A stretch of 9,872 nt of DNA from CAYJPV01 sp964396055 (GTDB lineage: Bacteria; Acidobacteriota; Vicinamibacteria; Vicinamibacterales; JAKQTR01), in assembly GCA_964396055.1 (NCBI GenBank), contig CAYNDV010000161.1, positions 1-9,872 of the forward strand, in the 5' to 3' direction. This document shows positions 1 to 8,584 of this stretch, piece by piece (position 1 is the first letter of the stretch; each line of letters begins with the position of its first letter). A program made the position numbers and the translations under genes. The notes below the pieces were generated by a model. It saw only the letters and a program-made list of their open reading frames with translations, had not been told where the DNA came from and ran no database searches.

Positions 1-45
1 CTAGAGGCTAGAGGCTAGAGGCTAGAGGCTAGAGGCTAGAGGCTA
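1..45. repeat. Heptanucleotide tandem array (CTAGAGG)n
   Basis: Six perfect copies of the 7-bp unit CTAGAGG fill positions 1-42, followed by a partial copy CTAGGG. The array runs off the left edge of the window, so its true length is unknown. It lies in non-coding DNA beyond the 3' end of the calcium-loop protein gene. Confidence 0.95.
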
Positions 46-57
46 GGGAAAGACGAC

Positions 58-89
58 GGGCGCGCCAGGTTGCCTCTCCTGGCGCGCCC
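58..89. terminator. Perfect 12-bp inverted repeat, possible terminator
   Basis: GGGCGCGCCAGG (58-69) and CCTGGCGCGCCC (78-89) are exact reverse complements separated by an 8-nt loop, giving a very stable GC-rich hairpin. It lies about 100 bp past the stop codon of the calcium-loop protein gene on the minus strand. On that strand the hairpin is followed by GTCGTCTTTCCC, which is only weakly T-rich, so it is not a textbook intrinsic terminator. The hairpin is read directly; the terminator role is inferred. Confidence 0.45.
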
Positions 90-139
90 GCGACTCGATA
101 GCGGCGAATCGTGCTCCGTGCTCCCGGGTAGCGTGTTCC

Positions 140-164
140 TTCTTGCTTCTTGCTTCTTGCTTCT
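140..164 (+). repeat. TTCTTGC heptamer tandem array, left copy
   Basis: Three perfect copies of TTCTTGC (140-160) plus TTCT. The same unit in the same orientation recurs at 8536-8568. The flank also resembles that of the other copy: both are preceded by GCTCCGTGC, a short variable stretch, then GTGT and CC. The array is non-coding and lies 28 bp beyond the 3' end of the neighbouring minus-strand gene. Confidence 0.9.
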
Positions 165-192
165 ATACGTGAACCACAATCCCCACGCCCCC

Positions 193-2067
193 TTACCTCC
201 CCCCCACTTCCGCGATCCGCTGCACGTACGTCTCGAACTGCCCGAGGTAGTAGAGCCGCGTCAGGTCCTTCTCGAGCGCGTCGAGGGCGGCCGCCTGCGC
301 GGGCGCGGCCGTCCGCGCCTCCTTGAGGCGAGCCCGGATCTCGCGGAACGCCTTCTCCTTGATCCAGTACGCATTCGCGTGGCGCTCGGCCACCGACGAC
401 GCGTTGGCCAACTTGTCCATCTCGGGGGTCGTCAGCCCCCGCCGCCACGCGGCCCGGTACACCGCCAGCGCCTCCTGCCACGACTGGTTGGCCAGCGCTG
501 TGTACGCCTCGTGCAGCCCCTTCCAGCCCGCGGCCCGCGTATCGATGAGCGGCGCGGCATCGGGTGCCGCCCCGCCTGGCGTCCGGTAGTCCAGCAGGCA
601 CACGCGGAAGTCGATCGTCCGATCGCCGTCGTAGTCCCAGTCGACGGAGTCGAGGAAGCCGTTCTTGTCGGTGTCTGTGTAGCGCACCACCTCTTCGACC
701 TTCGTCGCCAACGGCTTCACGGACGGCGTCTTCCAGCCGCCGTGGAATTCGGCGTTCCGGTCCACGGTCCAGCCACCCCACTCCGCGCCGGCCAGGTGCA
801 ACTTGCGATCGAATACTCCCGCGTAGAGCCTGCCGCCGCCGGAGTTGTCGCGATCGAATTCGCCGCGGTCGCCCAGCGAATCGGCCTGCGGATGGCCGCC
901 CAGACCCGGCTTCTCGGCGCCGTCGGCCATGTAGAGCCGCGCGTAGTTGCCCGACGGGCCGTCGCGCCACTTCTTCACGGACCAGAGGTCGATGTCCTCC
1001 GGCCCGCCGAATCCGTGGGTCGGGTAGTACATCTCCACCCGCTCCCACCGGTGGTCGTCATCGTCTTCGTCGAACACGAAGTACGTGGTGCCCCAGCCGG
1101 CGGTGAAGAACGTCTCGTAGCTCTTCTCGTGCGGCATGTAGCGCAGTTCGTCGATCTGCCGCCAGTTGCCCCACTGGAAGCAGCGGTCGAATTTCGGGTT
1201 GCCGCGCAGGGCCGGGTACTTCGTCACGAGCGACCGGTACGGCACACCCGGGCCGCCCGCGCCGCGCAGGGACATGTCGTAGTCGATCTCGTTGCCCTTG
1301 CCCGAGTCGTTGTCGAGGTCGAAGGTGAGGAACGCCTCGTTGAGCACGCCCGACAGCGGGGCGAGGCCGTCCTTCACGGGCAACTGCGGGTCGAGCCAGC
1401 GCATGGCCATTTCCGTCAGGCCGTCGCCGTCCGTGTCGTAGAACGCGAAGGGGTTTTCCCAGTTCAGGGTCGGATCGGGCAGCGCCTGCGGCGGCCGGTG
1501 GATCTTCAGGAACAGGCCGGCGCCATGGTAGTCCGGCAGCCAGTTGTGCGTGTTCGTGTAGTCCCAGTTCGAGTTGCCGAAGTTGAACGTCTGCCAGTCC
1601 TGCCAGCCCAGCACGCCGTCTTTCTCGACATCGAGAAACAGCATCCAGTGCGACTCGGCCGTGCTCCACCTGCCGTCGCTCCAACTGGGCGGCTGCGTGG
1701 ACCACGCCTGCACGTCGGGCCGCCCGTCGCCGTCGTTGTCGGCCCACTTGATGCTCTGATCGGTGACGCCGTCGTACTCGCCGTCGCCGTTCATGTCCAC
1801 CTGGAGCACGTCGGCCACCTGGTCACCGCGGGTGTCGGTGAGCGACAGGTCCCCGTTCTCATCAAGCCAGCGCACACGCTTGCCGTTCCACCAGCGTTCG
1901 AGGATGTCCGGCTTGCCGTCGCCGTCGATGTCGAGGCGTACGATTTCGGGGGACGGCGAACTGGTGGAGAGGGCCGTGCGGCGCAGGTCGCGCGGCGCCG
2001 ACGCGGGTGCCTGGGCCGAGAGCGTGGCGCCGAGACACAGCAGGGCGGCGAGAAGGCGGGTCGTCAT
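193..2067 (-). CDS. Secreted multi-calcium-loop protein of unknown family
   Basis: 624 residues; I do not recognise the family. The start at 2067 is chosen because it gives a clean Sec signal peptide (MTTRLLAALL..., likely cut after LSAQA, residue 20); an ATG 30 bp upstream would add a polar MREGCGYSRG stretch. The mature part carries EF-hand or dockerin-like Asp-rich loops at about residues 46-54 (DIDGDGKPD), 91-99 (DMNGDGEYD), 110-118 (DNDGDGRPD), 211-219 (DTDGDGLTE), 464-472 (DTDKNGFLD) and 477-485 (DYDGDRTID), with looser ones near 69, 333 and 405. Between them are many Trp, Tyr and Gly residues, suggesting a beta-rich fold. The last 110 residues or so are Ala-rich and helical, without such loops. 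The spread of the loops differs from a paired-helix EF-hand protein and recalls thrombospondin type 3 or VCBS-like calcium repeats. It lies 72 bp downstream of the kinase gene with its own -10-like box, so it may be in the operon or separately transcribed. A glycan-binding or glycan-processing role is suggested only by the neighbours. Confidence 0.85.
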   Translation of the reverse strand: MTTRLLAALLCLGATLSAQAPASAPRDLRRTALSTSSPSPEIVRLDIDGDGKPDILERWWNGKRVRWLDENGDLSLTDTRGDQVADVLQVDMNGDGEYDGVTDQSIKWADNDGDGRPDVQAWSTQPPSWSDGRWSTAESHWMLFLDVEKDGVLGWQDWQTFNFGNSNWDYTNTHNWLPDYHGAGLFLKIHRPPQALPDPTLNWENPFAFYDTDGDGLTEMAMRWLDPQLPVKDGLAPLSGVLNEAFLTFDLDNDSGKGNEIDYDMSLRGAGGPGVPYRSLVTKYPALRGNPKFDRCFQWGNWRQIDELRYMPHEKSYETFFTAGWGTTYFVFDEDDDDHRWERVEMYYPTHGFGGPEDIDLWSVKKWRDGPSGNYARLYMADGAEKPGLGGHPQADSLGDRGEFDRDNSGGGRLYAGVFDRKLHLAGAEWGGWTVDRNAEFHGGWKTPSVKPLATKVEEVVRYTDTDKNGFLDSVDWDYDGDRTIDFRVCLLDYRTPGGAAPDAAPLIDTRAAGWKGLHEAYTALANQSWQEALAVYRAAWRRGLTTPEMDKLANASSVAERHANAYWIKEKAFREIRARLKEARTAAPAQAAALDALEKDLTRLYYLGQFETYVQRIAEVGGR

Positions 2068-2073
2068 CCCCCT

Positions 2074-2079
2074 ACTGTA
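2074..2079 (-). promoter_or_regulatory. -10-like box TACAGT just before the calcium-loop gene
   Basis: On the minus strand GGTTACAGTAGGGGG runs straight into the ATG at 2067, so TACAGT ends 6 nt before the start codon. If it is a -10 element, transcription would begin at or next to the ATG and the mRNA would be leaderless. No convincing -35 hexamer is visible. AGGGGG abuts the ATG and is too close to act as a normal Shine-Dalgarno site. Confidence 0.4.
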
Positions 2080-2118
2080 ACCGCAACCCTCCCGCACGGC
2101 CCCCGAGGTCTGGACTGG

Positions 2119-2139
2119 GGGCGGGACGGAGTCCCGACC

Positions 2140-2140
<1 letters not shown>
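2119..2140 (-). terminator. Hairpin immediately after the kinase stop codon
   Basis: GGGCGGGAC (2119-2127) pairs with GTCCCGACCC (2131-2140) across a 3-nt loop, with one bulged A. The stem begins at the kinase stop codon (2142-2140), so on the minus strand it follows the end of that gene directly. There is no T-tract, so this may be a transcript-end stabiliser, a weak terminator or a short interspersed repeat. It separates the kinase from the calcium-loop protein gene. Confidence 0.35.
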
Positions 2141-4110
<1,970 letters not shown>

Positions 4111-4115
4111 GGCGG

Positions 4116-5792
4116 TCACCGGGGCTCCAGCACCACGACATCGCTGTCGGTGAACCCCATCCGGCACGCCTTGATGCGGACGCGGGACGCCGCGGGCACC
4201 ACGAACGGCCCGGTGGCCAGCCGCCAGCGGACCGGCTCGTCGGCTCCCAGCGCGTAGACGAACGACGCGCCGGGCGTCGCGGATCGCGGCGTCAGTTCGA
4301 CGCCGCCGCCCGCCGCGGGCCGCGCCGCCACCTCGGGCGCTGCCACCTGCTGCCAGGCGCCCCCGGGCCGCATCCGCTCGCGCAACTCCGGTTCGGGCAC
4401 CAGGCCCAGATCGCCGGTTTCGGCCTGCCAGGCCTCGAACGCGCCACGCAGACGGGCCAGCACCGCGGCGTGCGCCGGTTCGCCCGCGAGATTCCGGATC
4501 TCGTGAGGATCGGTGTCGAGATCGTACAGTTCCTCCGCCGGTTTCTCGGGCCGGAAGAACAGCAGTTGTGCCGGCGTCAGGGCCCGGCCGTATTCCGGCC
4601 CCAGGGCGTTCATGTGGTCCTTGTACAGCCGCCGCCACTCCTGCATGGTGGGCATCTCCTCCATGTAGGCGATGTGCTGCGCGTACGGCCGGCCCGGGAA
4701 GAGGTTCCGGATGTACTTGTAGCGGCGGTCACGGACGGCGCGGATCGTGTCGTACGCCTCGTCCATCCGGTCCCGGTGCGCGAAAACGTAGTCGCGCGGC
4801 GGAGCCTTCGACGCCCCCAGGAACGCCCGACCCTGCATATGAGGCGGCACGGGCACGCCGGCCAGCGACAGGACCGTCGGCCCCAGGTCCATCAGGCTCA
4901 CCAGGTCGTCCACCACGGAGCCCGGCGCAATCGTGCCGGGCCACCGCACGATCAGCGGCACGTGAATGCCAGAGTCGTACACCCAGCGTTTGGCCCGCGG
5001 CAGGCCGCGGCCGTGGTCGCCCCAGAAGAACACCACCGTGTTGTCCGCCAGGCCGTCGGCCTCGAGTTGCTGCAGGATCTCCGCCGCCTGGGCGTCCATG
5101 ACGGTGATGAGATCGTGGTACCGCGCCCAGTCCGTGCGCACGACGGCCGTGTCGGGATAGTACGGCGGCAGCGAGGCCCGCGACGGGTCGTGGCGCTCGG
5201 CCGGGGCGAGCCCGGCCGTTACGTTCGCGAACGCGGCCGCGTCGATCCGGATCTGGCTTTCGTGCGTGGTCGTCAGGTTGAACACCGAAAAGAACGGCTG
5301 GCGGGGATCGGGGCGGTTGCGCCAGTGCGCCTGATTGCCCGTCTCGTCCCAGACCGAATCCGGCGGGCGGTGCGACGGTGGCGCCTCCACGTTGTAATCG
5401 GTCTTCGACCGGTTCGTCGTGTAATAGCCGGCGGCGCGGAGGTATTCGGTGAAGGCCTTCACGCCGGCCGGCGGCACGCCCTTCGACCGCATGTGCAGGG
5501 TCCCGATCGTCGTCGGGTACATCGCGGTGATGATCGACGACCGGCTCGGCGCGCAGACCGGCGCCGCCGAGAACGCCCGCGTGTAGCGCGCGCCCTGGGA
5601 CGCCAGGCGGTCCAGCGCCGGCGTCACGGCATACGCATCGCCGTAGGACCCGAGGTCCGGGCTGAGATCCTCGGCCGAAATCCAGACGATGTTCGGGCGC
5701 GCCGGCGGGGCCGCCGCCTGCGCGGGTGCCGGCGCCGGCGCGGCCAGCACCGCCGCCGCCGCCATGCAGATGAGCGCCCGCCGGCGGGTCAT
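4116..5792 (-). CDS. Secreted family S1 (formylglycine-type) sulfatase with C-terminal beta domain
   Basis: 558 residues; hydrolyses sulfate esters (or N-sulfate) outside the cytoplasm. The N-terminus (MTRRRALICMAAAAVLAAPA) is a Sec signal peptide, without a proper lipobox around Cys9. The sulfatase fold starts at RPNIVWISAEDL (metal ligands likely Glu41 and Asp42). Cys80 in CAPSR is the residue converted to formylglycine, followed by SSIITAMYPTTIG. Asp259 and His260 in WGDHGRGLPRAKRW complete the usual metal and substrate site. The AEDLSP and YDLDTDPHEIRNLA signatures recall sulfatases annotated as heparan N-sulfatase-like, but the substrate cannot be fixed from this. After about residue 478 comes an extra 80-residue tail (ATPGASFVYAL...TGPFVVPAAS...VRIKACRMGFTDSDVV) that looks like a chitobiase/hexosaminidase C-terminal (FN3-like) domain. 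The ATG overlaps the stop of the upstream glycosidase gene as ATGA, so the two are translationally coupled. No formylglycine-generating enzyme gene lies in the window. Confidence 0.93.
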   Translation of the reverse strand: MTRRRALICMAAAAVLAAPAPAPAQAAAPPARPNIVWISAEDLSPDLGSYGDAYAVTPALDRLASQGARYTRAFSAAPVCAPSRSSIITAMYPTTIGTLHMRSKGVPPAGVKAFTEYLRAAGYYTTNRSKTDYNVEAPPSHRPPDSVWDETGNQAHWRNRPDPRQPFFSVFNLTTTHESQIRIDAAAFANVTAGLAPAERHDPSRASLPPYYPDTAVVRTDWARYHDLITVMDAQAAEILQQLEADGLADNTVVFFWGDHGRGLPRAKRWVYDSGIHVPLIVRWPGTIAPGSVVDDLVSLMDLGPTVLSLAGVPVPPHMQGRAFLGASKAPPRDYVFAHRDRMDEAYDTIRAVRDRRYKYIRNLFPGRPYAQHIAYMEEMPTMQEWRRLYKDHMNALGPEYGRALTPAQLLFFRPEKPAEELYDLDTDPHEIRNLAGEPAHAAVLARLRGAFEAWQAETGDLGLVPEPELRERMRPGGAWQQVAAPEVAARPAAGGGVELTPRSATPGASFVYALGADEPVRWRLATGPFVVPAASRVRIKACRMGFTDSDVVVLEPR

Positions 5793-8221
5793 GACGCCCT
5801 CTCCAGTGTGAACCGGTTGACGCCGGGCTGGAGCGCGCGCGATGCGCCACCCCACGAGCACTCGCCGGTCACGCCGGCCGGCAACGTCACCTCGACGCGA
5901 AGGGCTCGGCCGCTCTGCTCGAGCGAGACGGCCACGTGGCCCTTCGGGTGGGGAATCGAGCCCGACGCCCGCGTGAGCCGGCCGAGGTGCGGCCGCACGA
6001 CGACCTTCGAGAATCCCGGCGCGGCGGAGTCGATGCCGAGCACCGTCCGGAACAGCTCGAAGTTGGGGCTCGAACTCCACGCATGGCAGTCGGACCGCGA
6101 GGGGTTCAGCGACGCGTCGGGCCGCTCGGCCCACGTCGTCAGGCCCCGTGACAGCATCGTCTCCCACTCGCCGAGGAGATCGAGGTAGCGGTCGCCGTCG
6201 CCGACGAGCGTGACGGCGGAGTGGAGGTAGTGGCGGAAGTAATAGGAGCACTGGGTGAGCGAGGCGTCGGTCATCGTGCGCGCCACCAGGTCGTGCGCGT
6301 CGGCGCCCGTGACCAGGCCCGCCAGCACCGCGAGCACGTTGGTGTGCTGCGAGTAGGCCGAGCGCTCGGGCGTGTCGGCGAAGAACCGGCGGCCGCCGTC
6401 CCAGTACCGCGCCGGAATCGAGGTCCGGAGGCGCTGCGCCGCGGCCCGGTGCTCGGCGGCGATGGCCGGCGATCCAAGGGCCGTCTCGAGGGCCGCCGCC
6501 CAGTCGTAGGCGAGCAGGAGCTGGAGGTCGAGCGGCGCGCTGGAGCCGTCGGCGCCGCGCGGCGGCACGCCGCTGCGCCAGTCGCTGGTCCAGTCCACGA
6601 AGTTCCACCACGGCATGGCGGCCACCGTGCCGTCGGGCCGCTGGTGCCGCGCGTAGAACCCGAGCACGGCGCGCACGCCCCCGAGCCTCTCGCGCACGAA
6701 CGCGGGATCGTCCGCGTACATGTAGTAGTCGTGCACCATCCCGATCCACCAGAGCGAGAACGGCGGGATGTACTGCTGCTGGCGCGTGGGCGCCCGGCTC
6801 ATGGTGGCGCCCTCGGCCGTGCGCGAATCGTCGAGCTGGGCGATGGCGTTGCGCGCCAGGCGCGCGTCGCCAGCCGTGTAGTACGACACCAGCGCCTGGA
6901 TGCGCGTGTCGCCGGCGTACTGGAGCTGCTCGTAGTACGGGCAGTCCATGTAGGTTTCGTGCGCGCACAGGCGGGCCGTGCGCCATCCGACGTCGAGGAT
7001 CTGCGTGAGCAGCGGCGATCCGGCGTCGAGGCGGGCCCGGCGCTCGAACGGATACCCCGTGTAGATGCCGGACAGGTCGTCGATGGTCAGCGGCTCGGTG
7101 CGCGTCTCGATGGTCAGCTCCACGTAGCGGTAGGTGCGCCACCAGAGCGGGCTGTAGGTGCGACCGGCGCCTCCGTCCGCGACGAGCTCGTCGTAGTTGC
7201 CCACGAACTCCTTGCCCTCGACGTCGTTCCGGTTGCCCTTCTCGCCGCGGCGCGCGCCGACCGTGAACAGCGCCTCGGCATACCCGAGCCGGATGGCGGC
7301 GCCGGCGCCGCCGCTGTACCGCAGCACTGGATACGCCGTCGTCAGGTGCCCCTGGTCGAGCAGCAGGCGCGCGCGGGTGCCGGCGGGCACGGTGAACGGC
7401 GCCGACGACGCGGGGAAGGCCGCCGGCACCGTCACGCCCGTGACCTGACGGACCGCCGCCAGCCGCTCCGGCTTCTCTTCCATCAGCGGGATGCTGCGCG
7501 GCACCAGCAGCCAGCGGTTCGGCGCATCCTGCGAGCCGCGTGGCGATCCGCCGGCGCGCCCGTCGCCCACCACCGGCACGGCCTGCGGCCACCCGGAGTC
7601 GTCGAAGCCCGCCGTCTCCCAGCCCCAGGGATAGTCGCGGGCCGCCAGCCGCTCGCCCGGGCCAGCCACGTAGTAGCCACGCATCTGCGCGTGGCTGAAG
7701 GGAATCGGGGCGTAGGCGGGGTTCTTCGCGGCCTTCCACGTCTCGCCGCTGTTGACGGCGCGCTCGGCCGCCGTGTCGCCCTGGATCAGGAATCCCGTGC
7801 GCCACGTGACCTGCGATTCCGGCGCCAGCTCGCCGTAGTTCCAGACGACCGCCGCCAGCACGTTCGCACCGGCCTTGAGGTGGGGGGCCAGATCCACCGT
7901 CTCGTACCGCCAGTGGTTGAGGTCGCCGCGGGCCGGGCCCCACACCACCCGCGTGCCGTTCACCCAGAGCTGGTAGCGATTGTCGGCGGTGACGTGCACG
8001 ACGAAGCGGGCGGGGCGCTCGGGCAGGTCGATGACCCGGCGGAAGTGGTACACCCCGAACCCGAAGGGATCGGTGCCGGGCGCGACGATCCAGCGCGCCT
8101 CCCACCGTCGCGTGAGCAGGTCGGGCGCCGTCTGGGGCGCCGCCTGGGGCGCGGCCCCGACCGACGGGATTGCGAGGAGGAGGGCGAAGCCGAGCATCCG
8201 GAAACGGGCCGCCATGCGCAT
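5789..8221 (-). CDS. Secreted GH78 alpha-L-rhamnosidase-like glycoside hydrolase
   Basis: 810 residues; predicted to remove terminal alpha-L-rhamnose from oligo- or polysaccharides by an inverting mechanism. A Sec signal peptide covers about residues 1-24 (FALLLAIPSVGA core). Next come two beta-sandwich regions, about 40-170 (ARWIVAPG, VTADNRYQLWVNG, typical of GH78 N-terminal domains) and about 260-390 (LDQGHLTTAYPVL, RYVELTI). The six-hairpin (alpha/alpha)6 barrel spans about 395-715, and a C-terminal beta domain covers about 720-810. The motif DCPYYEQLQYAGD gives Asp426, Glu431 and Asp438, with the spacing of the acidic residues of characterised GH78 enzymes. Glu699 (TTWAERPD), before SDCHAWSSSP (His713), is the likely second catalytic acid. 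The start is uncertain: ATGs at 8221, 8215 and 8197 all keep the signal peptide; 8221 is used here. It heads the run GH78-sulfatase-kinase and overlaps the sulfatase by ATGA. Activity on another deoxy-sugar is possible, as GH78-like clades vary. Confidence 0.92.
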   Translation of the reverse strand: MRMAARFRMLGFALLLAIPSVGAAPQAAPQTAPDLLTRRWEARWIVAPGTDPFGFGVYHFRRVIDLPERPARFVVHVTADNRYQLWVNGTRVVWGPARGDLNHWRYETVDLAPHLKAGANVLAAVVWNYGELAPESQVTWRTGFLIQGDTAAERAVNSGETWKAAKNPAYAPIPFSHAQMRGYYVAGPGERLAARDYPWGWETAGFDDSGWPQAVPVVGDGRAGGSPRGSQDAPNRWLLVPRSIPLMEEKPERLAAVRQVTGVTVPAAFPASSAPFTVPAGTRARLLLDQGHLTTAYPVLRYSGGAGAAIRLGYAEALFTVGARRGEKGNRNDVEGKEFVGNYDELVADGGAGRTYSPLWWRTYRYVELTIETRTEPLTIDDLSGIYTGYPFERRARLDAGSPLLTQILDVGWRTARLCAHETYMDCPYYEQLQYAGDTRIQALVSYYTAGDARLARNAIAQLDDSRTAEGATMSRAPTRQQQYIPPFSLWWIGMVHDYYMYADDPAFVRERLGGVRAVLGFYARHQRPDGTVAAMPWWNFVDWTSDWRSGVPPRGADGSSAPLDLQLLLAYDWAAALETALGSPAIAAEHRAAAQRLRTSIPARYWDGGRRFFADTPERSAYSQHTNVLAVLAGLVTGADAHDLVARTMTDASLTQCSYYFRHYLHSAVTLVGDGDRYLDLLGEWETMLSRGLTTWAERPDASLNPSRSDCHAWSSSPNFELFRTVLGIDSAAPGFSKVVVRPHLGRLTRASGSIPHPKGHVAVSLEQSGRALRVEVTLPAGVTGECSWGGASRALQPGVNRFTLERAS
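5797..5804 (-). promoter_or_regulatory. Ribosome binding site deciding the sulfatase start
   Basis: GGAGAGGG on the minus strand lies inside the 3' end of the glycosidase gene, with its GGAG core 8 nt before the ATG at 5792. This good Shine-Dalgarno spacing, together with the ATGA stop/start overlap and the signal peptide that follows, supports 5792 as the true start even though the frame stays open far upstream. Confidence 0.7.
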
Positions 8222-8231
8222 AGTACGGCGC

Positions 8232-8240
8232 AGTGTAGCA
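8232..8240 (-). promoter_or_regulatory. Extended -10-like element TGCTACACT before the rhamnosidase gene
   Basis: On the minus strand TGCTACACT (TACACT at 8237-8232 with an upstream TG) ends 10 nt before the ATG at 8221. A start site 6-8 nt downstream would leave a 5' leader of only a few nucleotides, or about 10 nt if the ATG at 8215 is used. No Shine-Dalgarno sequence or clear -35 box is visible. This is the likely promoter of the GH78-sulfatase-kinase run. Confidence 0.45.
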
Positions 8241-8274
8241 TCGAGGCCCGGACCTCGGTTCTGGGCCTTGGTCC

Positions 8275-8460
8275 GGGTCTCTATCCTCGCCTCGGTCTGG
8301 GTCTCNNNNNNNNNNNNNNNNNNNNNNNNNNNNNNNNNNNNNNNNNNNNNNNNNNNNNNNNNNNNNNNNNNNNNNNNNNNNNNNNNNNNNNNNNNNNNNN
8401 NNNNNGGGTCTCTATCCTCGCCTCGGTCTGGGTCTCTATCCTCGCCTCGGTCCGGGTCTC
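8275..8460. repeat. 24-bp minisatellite interrupted by an assembly gap
   Basis: A 24-bp unit that begins GGGTCTCTATCC and ends with TCGCCTCGGTCT is seen at 8275-8298, begins again at 8299-8305, and after the gap occurs at 8406-8429 and 8430-8453 (last base C instead of T), then decays into GGGTCTCGG. Degenerate relatives extend left to about 8251. At least three full copies are visible; the real copy number is hidden by the gap. Confidence 0.92.
8306..8405. other. Assembly gap (100 N)
   Basis: Exactly 100 unknown bases, the usual placeholder for a scaffold gap of undetermined size. Both sides are the same 24-bp repeat, so the break is best explained by failure to assemble the array. The amount and nature of the missing sequence cannot be judged. 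Confidence 0.97.
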
Positions 8461-8535
8461 GGTCCTCCCGCCCCGTTGGCGTCTTCTGCTATCCTTCGCC
8501 AAGCTGGCCCGAGCCCGCTCCGTGCGCCGTGTACC

Positions 8536-8568
8536 TTCTTGCTTCTTGCTTCTTGCTTCTTGCTTCTT
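8536..8568 (+). repeat. TTCTTGC heptamer tandem array, right copy
   Basis: Four perfect copies of TTCTTGC (8536-8563) followed by TTCTT. Same unit and orientation as 140-164, with a similar left flank (GCTCCGTGC...GTGTACC). It ends 16 bp before the iadA start codon, so it would lie in or next to the iadA leader. Confidence 0.9.
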
Positions 8569-8584
8569 CTGCAACCACCCGACC

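Larger units (their letters stand above)
8222..8584. other. Divergent intergenic region, repeat-filled
   Basis: This 363-bp stretch separates the minus-strand rhamnosidase from plus-strand iadA. It holds the -10-like element for the rhamnosidase, the 24-bp minisatellite with the N gap, and the TTCTTGC array. Between the two arrays (about 8475-8535) I see no gene, RNA or convincing iadA promoter. The reading frame of iadA is open through this region only because the repeats lack stops; the repeat-like translation has no protein character. Confidence 0.7.

Noticed and set aside
4111..4638. Upstream extension of the kinase frame into the sulfatase gene
   Set aside because: The added 176 residues are low-complexity Gly/Arg/Ala and overlap the sulfatase C-terminal domain. 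The first PAS domain begins just after the ATG at 4110.
5740..5792. Lipoprotein signal in the sulfatase (Cys9)
   Set aside because: The residues before Cys9 (ALI) do not fit a lipobox, and the hydrophobic stretch continues after the cysteine, so a cleavable Sec signal is more likely.
5793..8105. Upstream extension of the sulfatase frame to 8105
   Set aside because: The frame stays open through the rhamnosidase gene but gives Arg/Ala-rich sequence with no domain. The signal peptide, ribosome site and ATGA overlap place the real start at 5792.
8275..8460. CRISPR array
   Set aside because: The 24-bp units abut with no unique spacers between them and there are no cas genes, so this is a simple minisatellite.
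6221..8584. Plus-strand frame continuous with iadA, reading through the N gap
   Set aside because: It is antisense to the rhamnosidase and then crosses repeats and unknown bases; IadA homology begins at the ATG at 8585.
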